48,962 nt of DNA from Parvibaculum sp. (GTDB lineage: Bacteria; Pseudomonadota; Alphaproteobacteria; Parvibaculales; Parvibaculaceae). Each line of letters begins with the position of its first letter. The stretch's first letter is position 1. The notes below the pieces were generated by a model that was given only the letters and a program-made list of their open reading frames with translations, had not been told where the DNA came from and did no database searches. Positions 17,849 to 24,766 of this stretch are shown in pieces. Position numbers and translations under genes: made by a program. The stretch lies in NCBI RefSeq assembly GCF_002684405.1, contig NZ_NYVD01000034.1, forward strand, positions 1 through 48,962, given 5' to 3'.

Positions 17849-18211
17849 TCAGGCCGCGGCCATCATCCGGTCGACTTCCGCCACGAGTTCGCGCAGATGG
17901 AACGGCTTGGAGAGCACTTTCGCCTCATCCGGCGCCGGCTGGTCGGAGCTGAGCGCCACGGCGGCAAATCCGGTGATGAACATGATCTTGAGCGTGGGAT
18001 CGATCTCGGCGGCATGCCGGGCAAGCTCGATACCATCCATTTCGGGCATCACGATATCGGTCAGCAGAATATCGAAGATATCGCCCTTGAGCCGATCATG
18101 CGCCTCGCCGCCCATGCCATAGGCGGCCACCTCGTGACCGGCATTTTCCAGCGCCCGCGCAAGAAAGCGGCGCATGGATTCATCGTCTTCCGCAAGGAGA
18201 ATGCGTGCCAT
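17849..18211 (-). CDS. cpdR: CpdR-like single-domain response regulator
   Basis: A 120-aa receiver domain without output domain. MARILLAEDDESMRRFLARA has the acidic pair (D9, D10), LLTDIVMPEMDG carries the phospho-acceptor D52, FITGF the conserved threonine, and KVLSKPFHLRELVAEVD the conserved lysine. The ending closely follows Caulobacter CpdR, the ClpXP adaptor that is switched off by ChpT-dependent phosphorylation and controls proteolysis in the cell cycle. The start is ATG 18211 (AAGGTGG upstream); reading further to 18280 adds nothing conserved. The 276-bp gap to the divergent amidohydrolase holds no gene; I could not assign its promoters. Confidence 0.9.
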   Translation of the reverse strand: MARILLAEDDESMRRFLARALENAGHEVAAYGMGGEAHDRLKGDIFDILLTDIVMPEMDGIELARHAAEIDPTLKIMFITGFAAVALSSDQPAPDEAKVLSKPFHLRELVAEVDRMMAAA

Positions 18212-18487
18212 CAGCCCAACCCACCTTATTAAAGGGGCCAATCTGCTCATAGGGCCCCATCCCGACTTTCGGCTGTCCATTTGCCCAACGGAAAGCCTTA
18301 CCCGGTATCAGCATACAATAGGGAGCGGCCGGTAAACAGCTCATGAACATGCACTCTCTAGAGGTCGCATCCTGCGGTGCACATGCTATGGTTGGCTTTC
18401 GCGGGCAGGCCAAGGCGAGCCGACAGGCCGAAAGGCTGCCGACCCCCGCTTCGCAGTCACAGTCAATCGACCTCGCACGCCCCGCTC

Positions 18488-19471
18488 ATGGATCTCGCAA
18501 CCGACAAATCCTCGAAAAATCCGGATGAAAATCCGGCGGAAGAGCTGGCCGAAGGCCGGGTCGCAAGCGATGACGAGCTGCGAGACGAGCTTTACGCCCG
18601 CCCCTTCGCCGTGGAGCGGCCTGCGCGCCTGACACTGCCCTTCGTCTTTTCCTCGCCCCATAGCGGCCGGCTCTATCCGCGCGAATTCGTGGCGGCCTCG
18701 CAGCTCGACCCGCTGGCGCTGCGCCGCTCCGAAGACAGTTTCGTCGAGGAAATATTCGGCGACGTACCGGATCTCGGCGCCCCGCTCGTCCATGCCCGCT
18801 TTCCCCGCGCCTATCTGGACGCGAATCGCGAGCCCTATGAACTCGATCCGGCCATGTTCGATGGCCCCTTGCCGCCGCATGTGAACACGCGCTCGATCCG
18901 CGTCGCTGGCGGGCTCGGCACCATCGCGCGGGTCGTCTCCGACGCAGCGGAGATCTATCGCGCGCCCCTGAGCTATGCGGAAGCAGAGCGGCGGATCCGT
19001 GCGCTCTACATGCCCTTCCACGACGCCCTACGTCAGCATCTGGACGATGCGCGTCGGCGCTTCGGCTGCGCGGTGCTGATCGACTGCCATTCCATGCCCT
19101 CCGTGGGCGGGCCCGGCGACGACGACACAGGCGCCGACCGGCCCGACATCGTGCTCGGCGACCGCTATGGCACCTCCTGCGCCCGCGAAATCGCCATGAA
19201 GGCCGAAAAGACCCTGTCCCGGCTCGGCTATTCGGTGGCCAGAAACAACCCATATGCCGGCGGCTTCAACACCGAGCATTACGGCCAGCCCCAGCACGGC
19301 CTCCATGCGCTCCAGATCGAGATCAACCGGGCGCTCTATATGAACGAGGAAAAGCTGGAACGCCGCGCGGGGTTGCAGCGCCTGCGCCGCGACATGAAGA
19401 GCTTTGCCGCCGAAATGGCCACGCTCGACCTGAGCGGCCTCGGCCCTCGTCTCCGCGTCGGTCCGATCTGA
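18488..19471 (+). CDS. N-formylglutamate amidohydrolase family protein
   Basis: Zinc hydrolase of the N-formylglutamate amidohydrolase (FGase) family, 327 aa from ATG 18488. Visible family blocks: FVFSSPHSGRLYP (metal histidine), DANREPYELDPAMFDG, VLIDCHSMPSVGG (metal histidine), DIVLGDRYGTSC, NNPYAGGFNTEHYGQP and LQIEINRALYM. FGases release formate from N-formylglutamate, the last step of one histidine-degradation route, but no hut genes are near, so another N-acylated or peptide substrate is possible. A start at 18377 would add a poorly conserved Arg-rich leader and is less likely. Confidence 0.9.
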   Translation: MDLATDKSSKNPDENPAEELAEGRVASDDELRDELYARPFAVERPARLTLPFVFSSPHSGRLYPREFVAASQLDPLALRRSEDSFVEEIFGDVPDLGAPLVHARFPRAYLDANREPYELDPAMFDGPLPPHVNTRSIRVAGGLGTIARVVSDAAEIYRAPLSYAEAERRIRALYMPFHDALRQHLDDARRRFGCAVLIDCHSMPSVGGPGDDDTGADRPDIVLGDRYGTSCAREIAMKAEKTLSRLGYSVARNNPYAGGFNTEHYGQPQHGLHALQIEINRALYMNEEKLERRAGLQRLRRDMKSFAAEMATLDLSGLGPRLRVGPI

Positions 19472-19537
19472 CCGGCCTTACGAGAGCATCGCTTCCAAAC
19501 CTCCCCCTCCGACCGCCCCCGCCAAAACGGTCGGCAC

Positions 19538-19632
19538 AAAAAAAGGGGCCCTGCCGAAGCAGGGCCCAAGTCTAGGGAGGAAACGCCCAGGAAGGGCTGC
19601 GACCTTGGGAGCTACGCTCTACCAATGCCGCG
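19538..19632 (-). ncRNA. Candidate trans-acting small RNA with anti-Shine-Dalgarno segments
   Basis: The minus strand has a complete small-RNA unit with no ORF. A sigma-70-type promoter lies at 19667-19639 (TTGCTT, 17-nt spacer, CATATT), giving a start near 19632. About 95 nt later the unit ends in a textbook terminator (19546-19567, then seven U). Between them are a GAGC-GTA-GCTC hairpin, GCCC-TTCCT-GGGC with a pyrimidine loop, and an open CCUCCC stretch; CCCAAG and CTTGGG can pair across them. Exposed CCUCC-like loops are typical of alphaproteobacterial sRNAs that cover ribosome sites. It is convergent with the amidohydrolase gene. I cannot assign it to a named family. Confidence 0.7.
19546..19567 (-). 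terminator. Rho-independent terminator of the 19538-19632 RNA
   Basis: GGGCCCTGC (19546-19554), loop CGAA, GCAGGGCCC (19559-19567). On the minus strand the stem is followed by one C pair and then seven T (19544-19538). On the plus strand no T-run follows, so it serves the minus-strand RNA, though the stem may also protect the 3' end of the amidohydrolase mRNA. Confidence 0.9.
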
Positions 19633-19638
19633 ATGCAC

Positions 19639-19667
19639 AATATGACATTGCACTGCACACAAAGCAA
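19639..19667 (-). promoter_or_regulatory. Sigma-70-type promoter of the small RNA with operator-like spacer
   Basis: -35 TTGCTT at 19667-19662, 17-nt spacer, -10 CATATT at 19644-19639 (minus strand). The spacer contains the 11-mer TTGCACTGCAC (19648-19658 on the plus strand), whose exact complement recurs at 19761-19771 ahead of the transglycosylase gene. Confidence 0.6.
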
Positions 19668-19771
19668 GCCCGATTTGCAGAAAATTCAACCCGCCGGGTA
19701 CGGGAAACAGAAAATAACATCTTGGTTTAAAAGGACTTTCTTATAAGCGCCGAAAAATAGGTGCAGTGCAA
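19648..19771. repeat. Pair of inverted 11-bp sites, TTGCACTGCAC
   Basis: TTGCACTGCAC at 19648-19658 and its exact complement GTGCAGTGCAA at 19761-19771 flank an AT-rich stretch of about 100 bp. Each copy has the inner dyad TGC-ACT-GCA. One copy is inside the small-RNA promoter spacer, the other is between that promoter and the divergent transglycosylase leader. TGC-N3-GCA resembles sites reported for the PHA regulator PhaR in alphaproteobacteria, but that link is only a guess. Confidence 0.5.
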
Positions 19772-19826
19772 AAAGAAAAAATTCGCCCATTTCCCGAATG
19801 CGCAGGCGATTCCGCCTTCAAAGCTT

Positions 19827-19923
19827 CCTTAACCCTGGCCGGTCATTCTGTCGGCTGGACGGGCTGACGATGGCGTGCCCCCGGACATCTCCGGTATTCG
19901 GCACGCCGCCAAAAGGGTTAAGG
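19827..19923 (+). promoter_or_regulatory. Structured 5' leader of the lytic transglycosylase gene
   Basis: CCTTAACCCT (19827-19836) pairs perfectly with AGGGTTAAGG (19914-19923), which contains the ribosome site and ends one base before ATG 19925. Inside are GGCGTGCC/GGCACGCC (19872-19879, 19900-19907) capped by CCGGA/TCCGG (19881-19885, 19890-19894) and a weaker GTCA/TGAC arm. The result is a multi-branched RNA whose closing stem hides the start region. The TTAACC elements could alternatively be CtrA half-sites. Confidence 0.45.
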
Positions 19924-19924
19924 C

Positions 19925-20872
19925 ATGAAAACGAGCGGGGCCGCCAGAGCAACGGCATGGCGCAACAGGGGCAAGACGGGCGCGGCAATCGCCGCCTGCC
20001 TGATCGTCGCCCTGTTCATGCCGGGACGCGCCGTTGCCGGGCCGGACAGCTCATTGACGCTGGGCCTGCGCGGCGTCGACGTGCCGATTTCCACCAGCGC
20101 CATCAGCGATCCATGGAATATCTGCGAACGCGAGGCCATCCGCCGGGAACTGGCCGACGGCCTGCCCCGTGCGATCGTCGCCGCCGTCGCCATGGCGGAA
20201 TCCGGCCGCTACAACCGCGCGGCCCGTACCCGCCGCGCCTGGCCCTGGACGATCAACGCGCAGGGCCGGCCCTATTATTTCGACACCAAGGCCGAAGCCG
20301 TCCGCTTTACGCGGAACCTGCTGAAAAACGGGATCCGCTCCATCGATGTGGGCTGCATGCAGGTGAACCTGCGCTATCACCCCAATGCCTTCGAAAATCT
20401 GCAGGCCGCCTTCGACCCGGCCACCAATGTGGCCTATGCAGCGGATTTCCTGCTTCGCCTGCATCGCAGGCTAGGCACATGGCCCGACGCCGTTTCGCAT
20501 TATCATTCCGGTGAGCCCAGCCGCCACCGCCCCTATTTCCGCCGGGTGATCGGTATCTGGAAAAAGGAGCGCGCGCGCCTTGCCGATGCGCTCTACACCT
20601 CGTCGACCCATGATGTCGCCACCGTCCAGAAGGCAGCGGCACCTGCCGTCACGGCTGCGACGGCGGCGGAGGATACCCACCCCGCCCCCGCGGTGCTGGA
20701 TATCGACGACCGGGTCGAACTCTCCGCACCCGCATCGACGGTCCTGCGGCTCTCACTGCCCGTAGGCCTCTTTGCGAATGACAGGATGGCCGAAGCGCCG
20801 CCGCCCGCCATCCTGGGCCACGAGGCCAAGGAAATTCCTACACGGCTCGCAGACGCAGGCACGCTTCAATAA
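19925..20872 (+). CDS. Secreted lytic transglycosylase (SLT domain)
   Basis: Peptidoglycan-cleaving enzyme, 315 aa. The N-terminus is basic then hydrophobic (GAAIAACLIVALFMPGRAVA) with likely cleavage before GPDSS. The lysozyme-like SLT domain covers ~residues 55-215: IVAAVAMAESGRYN carries the catalytic glutamate (E97), WPWTINAQGRPYYFDT follows, then SIDVGCMQVNLRYHP and AVSHYHSGEPSR. The GCMQVN variant is typical of the alphaproteobacterial group. After that comes an Ala-rich linker with no recognised domain. ATG 19925 lies just after AAGGG. The structured leader suggests post-transcriptional control. No flagellar or secretion genes adjoin to assign a specialised role. Confidence 0.88.
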   Translation: MKTSGAARATAWRNRGKTGAAIAACLIVALFMPGRAVAGPDSSLTLGLRGVDVPISTSAISDPWNICEREAIRRELADGLPRAIVAAVAMAESGRYNRAARTRRAWPWTINAQGRPYYFDTKAEAVRFTRNLLKNGIRSIDVGCMQVNLRYHPNAFENLQAAFDPATNVAYAADFLLRLHRRLGTWPDAVSHYHSGEPSRHRPYFRRVIGIWKKERARLADALYTSSTHDVATVQKAAAPAVTAATAAEDTHPAPAVLDIDDRVELSAPASTVLRLSLPVGLFANDRMAEAPPPAILGHEAKEIPTRLADAGTLQ

Positions 20873-20917
20873 TCGGTTCAGTATCCGCCTTCTCCGTCGC
20901 GGTCGTGAAGAAACGGT

Positions 20918-20942
20918 GATCCGGGCATGATCTGATCGGATC
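20918..20942. repeat. Dyad with GCATGATCT motif in a short intergenic gap
   Basis: GATCCG (20918-20923) faces CGGATC (20937-20942), and between them is GCATGATCT (20925-20933). The same 9-mer and its complement form the arms of the element at 27804-27848. The rest of this 155-bp gap (20873-21027) shows no gene. Confidence 0.4.
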
Positions 20943-21027
20943 CGGATGATGCGGTGCGCATGGGCGCGCGCCGCCGGTACGAACGGCCGCCATCCCGATT
21001 GCGGGGGGCGTGGAGGGGAAACGGATT

Positions 21028-22668
21028 ATGCAAGTTCTGGGAAACATCCTGGGCGATCTCGCGAGCGGCTTTCTATCGCTCGCCGATAACGACAATTTCA
21101 TCTGGAAGACGGTCGATCTTCTTTCCGCGCTTTTCGTCGTCGCGGTCGGTCTCGCCTTTCTGGCCGTCATCGTGGTCTATGTCATCGACCGCACACAGAC
21201 GACCCACGCCATCCGCCGCAACTATCCGGTGATCGGCCGCCTGCGCTATGTCTTCGAAGCGCTGGGGGAATATTTCCGGCAATATTTCTTTGCGATGGAC
21301 CGTGAGGAACTGCCCTTCAACCGGGCGCAGAGAAGCTGGGTCTACCGTGCCGCGAAGGGCGTCGACACCACCGTCGCCTTCGGTTCAAGCCGCGACATAA
21401 GACCTGCCGGCACCATCAACTTCGTCAACACGCCTTTCCCCACGCTCGACCAGAACGCCGCCGACACCGCCTTTGCCGAGGTCGGCCCCTTCTGCCGCCA
21501 TCCCTACCGGACCGCCTCCATCTTCAACATTTCCGGCATGAGCTTCGGCGCCATCTCCAAGCCCGCCATCCGCGCGCTCTCCCGAGGCGCAAAAAAGGCC
21601 GGCATCTGGATGAATACTGGCGAAGGCGGCCTGTCGCCCTACCATCTGGAGGGCGGGGCCGACATCGTCTTCCAGATCGGCACCGCCAAATATGGTTGCC
21701 GCAATGAGGCCGGAGCGATCAGCGATACCCGGCTCGTAGAAATCGCCGCGCACGATCAGGTAAAGATGTTCGAGATCAAACTCAGCCAGGGCGCCAAGCC
21801 CGGCAAGGGCGGCATGCTGCCCAAGGAGAAGATCTCCCGCGAAGTCTCGGCCATTCGCGGCATTCCCCAGGGCGAGGATTCGATCAGCCCCAACCGCCAC
21901 CCGGAAATCTCCACCATCGGCGACCTGCTGGACATGGTGGAACATGTGCGCGAGGTGACCGGCAAGCCGACCGGCTTCAAGATGGTGATCGGCGCCTATG
22001 GCTGGCTGGACGAGTTCTGCGAGGAAATCCAGCGGCGCGGCGTGGAGCGCGCCCCCGACTTCATCACCGTGGACAGCGCCGATGGCGGCACGGGCGCGGC
22101 GCCCATGCCGCTGATCGATTATGTGGGCCTGCCCATCTGGGAAAGCCTGCCCATGCTTTGCGACATCCTCGCCCGCTACGGCCTGAAGAAACGCATCCGC
22201 GTCATTGCCAGTGGCAAGCTCATCAACCCCGCGGAAGTCGCCTGGGCGCTTTGCGTCGGCGCTGATTTCGTTACTTCCGCGCGCGGTTTCATGTTCGCGC
22301 TGGGATGCATCCAGTCCCTTCAGTGCAACAAGAACACCTGCCCCACCGGCATCGCGACCCACAAGAAGAAGCTGCAACGGGGCCTCGACGTGACCGACAA
22401 ATCGGAGCGCGTCCGCCGCTATGCCGAGCGCGTATCGCATGAGGTCTGCATGATCGCGCATAGCTGCGGCTGCGACGAACCGCGCAAGCTCACCCGCGAG
22501 CAGGCCCGCATCATGGGGCCGAGCGGTGTGTCCGTGTCGCTGGCGGAATATTACGAGCGCTGGTCGGCGCCTCACTCGATCCATGCGCTGAACGGGATCG
22601 ACCGCCCGAAATTCGAGCATGCCGGATTGCAGGGCTCGGGCATCTCCACGGGAACCGCCGCCGACTGA
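21028..22668 (+). CDS. Membrane-anchored FMN-binding glutamate synthase family protein
   Basis: A 546-aa protein carrying only the central FMN-binding/synthase domain of glutamate synthase, behind a membrane helix (LLSALFVVAVGLAFLAVIVVY) and no amidotransferase. Domain landmarks: NISGMSFGAISKPAIRALSR, NTGEGGLSPYHLEGGADIVF, EIKLSQGAKPGKGGMLP, FITVDSADGGTGAAPMPL, RVIASGKLINPAEVAWAL, and the 3Fe-4S-type cysteines in CNKNTCPTGIATHKKKLQRG. ATG 21028 has GGAGGGG 9 nt upstream; the upstream GTG 21010 is a poorer start. Lacking the glutaminase half, it cannot use glutamine by itself; related proteins include methylglutamate synthase and poorly defined oxidoreductases. No partner gene adjoins. Confidence 0.9.
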   Translation: MQVLGNILGDLASGFLSLADNDNFIWKTVDLLSALFVVAVGLAFLAVIVVYVIDRTQTTHAIRRNYPVIGRLRYVFEALGEYFRQYFFAMDREELPFNRAQRSWVYRAAKGVDTTVAFGSSRDIRPAGTINFVNTPFPTLDQNAADTAFAEVGPFCRHPYRTASIFNISGMSFGAISKPAIRALSRGAKKAGIWMNTGEGGLSPYHLEGGADIVFQIGTAKYGCRNEAGAISDTRLVEIAAHDQVKMFEIKLSQGAKPGKGGMLPKEKISREVSAIRGIPQGEDSISPNRHPEISTIGDLLDMVEHVREVTGKPTGFKMVIGAYGWLDEFCEEIQRRGVERAPDFITVDSADGGTGAAPMPLIDYVGLPIWESLPMLCDILARYGLKKRIRVIASGKLINPAEVAWALCVGADFVTSARGFMFALGCIQSLQCNKNTCPTGIATHKKKLQRGLDVTDKSERVRRYAERVSHEVCMIAHSCGCDEPRKLTREQARIMGPSGVSVSLAEYYERWSAPHSIHALNGIDRPKFEHAGLQGSGISTGTAAD

Positions 22669-22671
22669 TCC

Positions 22672-23556
22672 TCAGCGCGACGGCACGACCATCCGGAGGA
22701 AATGAACGCCCATCGAAATGGTCTGGGGAAGCGCGCCCCGCGCATCGCCGTCCACCTCCACCGCCAAACCTTCCGGCGAGAGGGCCTCGATCCGCCGCGG
22801 ATGCATGATCTCGACATCCTTGAGCCGGTGCACCCGGCCAAGCCCCAGCGCAGCGAAATAGCGGGCAAAGGCCATTCGGCTGCCGGATTTGAAGAGCGTC
22901 AAAGTGAGCCCGGGATCTTCGATATGCGCATCGGGCGCCAGCACGAAGGGCCCGGCAAAATGACGCGCATTGCTGACCACCGCCCAGGCGCAGCGTTTTT
23001 CCTGCCCGTCCACGCGCAGCACGATTTCGCGGCCCGGCCCGGCAAACCAGAGCTTCAGCCCCGACCAGACGAAAGCGGCCTTGCCGAAGACACGCTTCAT
23101 CCGCGCATCGATGTCATGCACGACTTCGCCGTCGAAGCCGATCCCGACCATGAGAAGGAAAATGCGGTCATCCACGAGCCCGGTGCCGATAAGCTGCGCG
23201 GGACCGGAAAGAAGCATGTCCGCGATGTCCCCCTCGCGCATCCTGAGGCCCAGTTCGATGGCAAGGACGTTTGCCGTGCCCAGCGGAATGATACCGAGCG
23301 GCGTACTTTGTCCGAGAAGGCCCCGCGCGACTTCATTGATCGTGCCGTCGCCGCCCGCGGCCACGATCACATCGGCGATACCGTGGCGCGACGCGGCCGC
23401 CGCCAGTTCCGTCGCATGGCCCGGCCCTTTGGTTTCGTCCAGCGTGATCTCGACGCCCGCCTGGTTGAGGCGTTTGATGACACGTTCCAGAAGGTCCCTT
23501 TTGCGGGCGCCCGCCATCGGGTTGAAGATAATATGAGCCGAACGGCGTAGCGCCAA
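22672..23556 (-). CDS. Diacylglycerol kinase-like lipid kinase (YegS/BmrU family)
   Basis: ATP-dependent lipid kinase with the DAGK catalytic fold, 294 aa. I start it at TTG 23556 because GGGGAGG lies 6 nt upstream; a longer reading to 23760 has no ribosome site. Landmarks: AHIIFNPMAGARKRD, VIVAAGGDGTINEVARGLL (glycine-rich nucleotide motif), LGIIPLGTANVLA, VGIGFDGEVVHDID, and the C-terminal EVDGDARGALP. Likely substrates are diacylglycerol, sphingoid base or another lipid alcohol; sequence does not decide. It is divergent from an LpxH-like phosphoesterase and glycosyltransferase that look like glycolipid genes. It ends 3 nt from the convergent GltB-like gene. Confidence 0.88.
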   Translation of the reverse strand: MALRRSAHIIFNPMAGARKRDLLERVIKRLNQAGVEITLDETKGPGHATELAAAASRHGIADVIVAAGGDGTINEVARGLLGQSTPLGIIPLGTANVLAIELGLRMREGDIADMLLSGPAQLIGTGLVDDRIFLLMVGIGFDGEVVHDIDARMKRVFGKAAFVWSGLKLWFAGPGREIVLRVDGQEKRCAWAVVSNARHFAGPFVLAPDAHIEDPGLTLTLFKSGSRMAFARYFAALGLGRVHRLKDVEIMHPRRIEALSPEGLAVEVDGDARGALPQTISMGVHFLRMVVPSR

Positions 23557-23617
23557 ACCGGACCTCCCCAAACGAAACCGAAGTCGTAAAAACGTCACAT
23601 ACTCGTCATCTAACCGT

Positions 23618-23633
23618 ATCCGCGTACACGGAT
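23618..23633. promoter_or_regulatory. Near-perfect 16-bp palindrome in a divergent promoter region
   Basis: ATCCGCGTACACGGAT is symmetric except for one base pair per half and lies in the 223-bp gap between the lipid kinase and the phosphoesterase genes. It has the size and position of a repressor operator serving both directions. Another palindrome, CCGGATCCGG, is at 23645-23654. I cannot name a regulator. Confidence 0.45.
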
Positions 23634-23779
23634 TATCCCGCCAACCGGATCCGGCGAATCGCTTATATCGCGTAACGACCCGATAAGCGAGCGGATTGAT
23701 CCGTAGGCGAACCAAGGCCAGAAACCGAAACGAGGCCGACAGTCCGCCGAAGTCGCGCAACTGTGAGACAGATGGTTAC

Positions 23780-24766
23780 ATGACCCTGCTGGACACGGCT
23801 TTCAACAGCCTCGGCACTTTGGCCACCCGCACGTCGAACGAACCGCTCCCTGTCGCCAATGCCCGCACTGGCACGGAAGAAAGCGCGCCCGCCGCGGCGC
23901 CACGGTCCGGACGTTCCCGCTCCCGCCGCAACAATCTCGACGAAAGGCTGACCGGTCCGCGCCCGAAGAACCCCACGCGCCACCGCACGCTCTTCATTTC
24001 CGACACCCATCTCGGCACACCGGGCTGCAAGGCGGATCTCTTGCTCGACTTCCTGCGTCACAACGAAGCCGAGACCGTTTACCTCGTCGGCGACATCATC
24101 GACGGATGGCGCCTGAAACGCTCCTGGTACTGGTCGGCGGGCCACAACGCCGTTGTTCAGGAAATCCTGCGCATGGCCCGCAAGGGTGCCAATGTCGTCT
24201 ATGTGCCCGGCAATCATGACGAGGCCTTGCGCGACTATGCAGGCGTCAATCTAGGCGGCGTCGATGTAACCGGCGAAGCCATTCACGAGACCGCCGACGG
24301 CCGCCAGTTCCTCGTCCTGCATGGCGACCAGTTCGACAGCGTGGTGCGCTATGCCAAATGGCTCGCCCATCTCGGGGACTATGCCTACAACATCGCACTG
24401 CAGCTCAACAACTGGCTGCATGAAGTCCGCCGCGTCTTCGGCATGCCCTACTGGTCGCTCTCTTCCTATCTGAAGAACAAGGTCAAGAACGCCGTCGAAT
24501 ACATCTCGAACTACGAGGAAGCAGTGGCCCGCTCCGCGCGCGAACGCGGTGTCGATGGCGTGATATGCGGCCATATCCACCACGCCGAAATCCGCGAGAT
24601 GGACGGCGTCCTCTACTGCAATGACGGCGACTGGGTGGAAAGCTGCACCGCGCTCGCAGAGGACGATGAAGGCCAGCTCCGGCTCATCACCTGGACACAT
24701 TTTTCCTGGGAACGCGACGAAGCCGACGGCGAAAACGGCACGCGTCCGGTCCTGACGGCGGCTTGA
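23780..24766 (+). CDS. LpxH-like metallophosphoesterase (UDP-2,3-diacylglucosamine diphosphatase family)
   Basis: Calcineurin-like phosphoesterase, 328 aa from ATG 23780. After a ~70-residue basic, low-complexity N-terminus come all the metal motifs: TLFISDTHLGTP (DxH), YLVGDIIDGW (GDxxD), YVPGNHDE (GNHD), LVLHGDQFD (HGD) and VICGHIHHAE (GHxH). Genes of this type are often annotated as UDP-2,3-diacylglucosamine diphosphatase. However, many alphaproteobacteria use LpxI for lipid A, so this paralogue may have another lipid or nucleotide substrate. Its stop overlaps the start of a GT4 gene (TGATG), so the two products probably work in one glycolipid pathway. No clear ribosome site is visible. 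Confidence 0.87.
   Translation: MTLLDTAFNSLGTLATRTSNEPLPVANARTGTEESAPAAAPRSGRSRSRRNNLDERLTGPRPKNPTRHRTLFISDTHLGTPGCKADLLLDFLRHNEAETVYLVGDIIDGWRLKRSWYWSAGHNAVVQEILRMARKGANVVYVPGNHDEALRDYAGVNLGGVDVTGEAIHETADGRQFLVLHGDQFDSVVRYAKWLAHLGDYAYNIALQLNNWLHEVRRVFGMPYWSLSSYLKNKVKNAVEYISNYEEAVARSARERGVDGVICGHIHHAEIREMDGVLYCNDGDWVESCTALAEDDEGQLRLITWTHFSWERDEADGENGTRPVLTAA

Noticed and set aside
19596-19630. tRNA-like D-arm (TTGGTAGAGC on the minus strand) suggesting a tRNA remnant
   Set aside because: No matching anticodon or T arm can be folded. The sequence sits inside a unit with its own promoter and terminator, so a small RNA is the better reading.
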